64,000 bases of DNA, from assembly GCA_024305405.1 (NCBI GenBank), contig JAKNDB010000068.1, forward strand, positions 9,161,501 to 9,225,500, in the 5' to 3' direction. The stretch is from Dirofilaria immitis (lineage: Eukaryota > Nematoda > Chromadorea > Rhabditida > Onchocercidae). The notes below the pieces were generated by a model, which saw only the letters and a program-made list of their open reading frames with translations, made no database searches and had not been told where the DNA came from. A program made the position numbers and the translations under genes. This document shows positions 63,101 through 64,000 of the stretch, piece by piece (within the stretch, counting starts at the first letter, position 1; each line of letters starts with the position of its first letter).

Positions 63101-63919
63101 CCTTACTGTTATAGTTGCTACTGCTGCTTCGCCATCTTCTTCCTGTCTAGGACTCTATAAAATTGTAAATCCCATTACTATCAAGATCACTTACTTTTCA
63201 TATGAATATTCAAATATGTCAAAACAAATTATTCACATATATGCAGAAAATGGAATAAATCTATAATGATGAATGAATGTAGATTACTGCAGTGAAAAAA
63301 TATATATGAAAACTACATTTGGCCGAAATGTCTTCGAAGGCCACCAAATTCTTGTTCTTGATGAAGACTTGATGTTAGCCCCGAAAAGACGAGAGAATCG
63401 TAAGATTTTATTGCGTGAATAATCCGGGAAAAATCGCCTTAAAAAAGTTAAACAATTTACAGTTCTAAAAAATCCTATTAGAAATGAACATTTTTGTAAC
63501 CAATTATAACTAAAAACTAAAGAGTCACTTGAAATTAATATTACAGAGATATCCATAAAATATTGCCTCGGATCAATTTTGTGAAGTTCAGGATTCTGCA
63601 AAATCCCAGCCAAAGGAGCATCATCACGTTCTGATGGCGATATAAATGGTTCATCATTACAGTCTAAATTAATAAAAGAAAACCGTTAACATGTTATTAG
63701 ATTCAATGTCGAAAAATGACACAAAATTTTAGGATTTGCTTCACATACCAGGAACAATTAACTTATAATCATCATCTGAAAAATCATTATGTTCATCATC
63801 TGCATCATTCGTTTGGTCCAACAAATCCGAATGACGAACATACCATGCTACAAACAAAAAATTTTGAAAAATGCTTAACTTCATATAGCGATGCAATAGA
63901 AGGAGGTAGTATTTGCTCT
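51107..63919 (-). CDS. taf-1: TAF1, TFIID subunit 1 (5' end outside window)
   Basis: Largest TFIID subunit, nuclear, a promoter-recognition scaffold. About 30 minus-strand exons in the order of human TAF1: acidic N-terminal part ([20 protein letters not shown], 63749-63847); [15 protein letters not shown] (63545-63663) and LRFSRLFG (63317 to about 63445); [10 protein letters not shown] (from 62505) and two WEDDI elements (62257-62440, 61125-61244); [20 protein letters not shown] (59840-60013); [19 protein letters not shown] (59373-59560); [20 protein letters not shown] (58284-58445); [14 protein letters not shown] (56972-57121); RFARGNIRF and [10 protein letters not shown] (56365-56467); [14 protein letters not shown] (55583-55712); CCHC zinc knuckle [19 protein letters not shown] (54680-54844); bromodomain 1 ([14 protein letters not shown], 52780-52974, and flanks); bromodomain 2 ([11 protein letters not shown], 52158-52271; 51949-52047); and an acidic tail with repeated [21 protein letters not shown], stop at 51107. 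Frame gaps lie near 62403, 60280, 53770 and 53421, and TAG codons at about 60700 and 57987. The start codon was not found. An N-terminal exon near 63885-63919 is tentative. Confidence 0.93.
57121..57166 (-). repeat. Tandem duplication of a taf-1 3' splice site (2 x 23 bp)
   Basis: The 23-bp unit TCTTTAAAATGTTATATATG-GAA is present twice at 57121-57143 and 57144-57166 (plus strand). On the minus strand each copy ends in CATTTTAAAG, the acceptor of the exon at 56972-57121. Only the downstream copy gives an open frame (ATAAAATGCGCTCC...); the upstream one runs into TAA at once. Confidence 0.85.
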
Positions 63920-64000
63920 TGAAAATATCTGATTTGAATTAATTTGAAATTAATTAATTAAATGAAAGAATTGATTTGACTGATTAAAATGGATTTCTTG

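Overview
The window is AT-rich eukaryotic DNA with short exons, introns ending in TTTTCAG-type acceptors, and genes whose ATG sits a few bases behind an unpaired 3' splice site (the arrangement used for spliced-leader trans-splicing). This points to a nematode. The AT content and large gene-poor stretches suggest a filarial/spirurid species, but that is inference. No bacterial operon, phage, CRISPR array or convincing tRNA/rRNA gene was seen.

Layout. 1-8.6 kb: nearly gene-free, with one exon carrying a signal peptide and an LDL-receptor-A-like cysteine motif at 0.8-1.0 kb. 8.6-10.5 kb (-): small protein with two zinc-binding RING-like modules. 13.9-15.4 kb (-): complete p24/TMED2 (sel-9-like) cargo receptor. 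20.0-25.1 kb and 28.3-32.5 kb (-): two tandem, diverged prolyl 4-hydroxylase alpha-subunit genes, each rebuilt exon by exon (12 exons, matching boundaries). The second is flanked by nearly identical 833-bp direct repeats, and a further 242-bp pair lies outside them in permuted order. 35.5-38.6 kb (+): F-box/LRR-like gene lying in a near-perfect 298-bp inverted repeat whose right arm is part of the gene. 39.2-40.4 kb (+): unrecognised acidic/serine-rich protein. 42.2-45.5 kb (-): RILP-like (rilp-1) Rab effector. 45.5-51.1 kb: gene-free. 51.1 kb to beyond the right edge (-): taf-1, the largest TFIID subunit, read from its acidic N-terminal part to two bromodomains and an acidic tail.

The genes do ordinary housekeeping and secretory work: TMED2 in ER-Golgi traffic, the two P4H alphas in collagen hydroxylation for cuticle and basement membrane, RILP-like in Rab/motor coupling, TAF1 in transcription. 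No single new system links them.

The most notable result is a repeated pattern. Six of the eight rebuilt genes can be read to full length only if one base is missing at one or more sites, mostly in short homopolymers, and with those single bases counted every gene closes exactly at its stop codon. Because this hits even taf-1, it looks more like consensus (assembly) indel error than decay. The other points of interest are the repeat architecture around the second P4H gene, the inverted repeat at the F-box gene, a possible GC-AG intron, and a duplicated 3' splice site.
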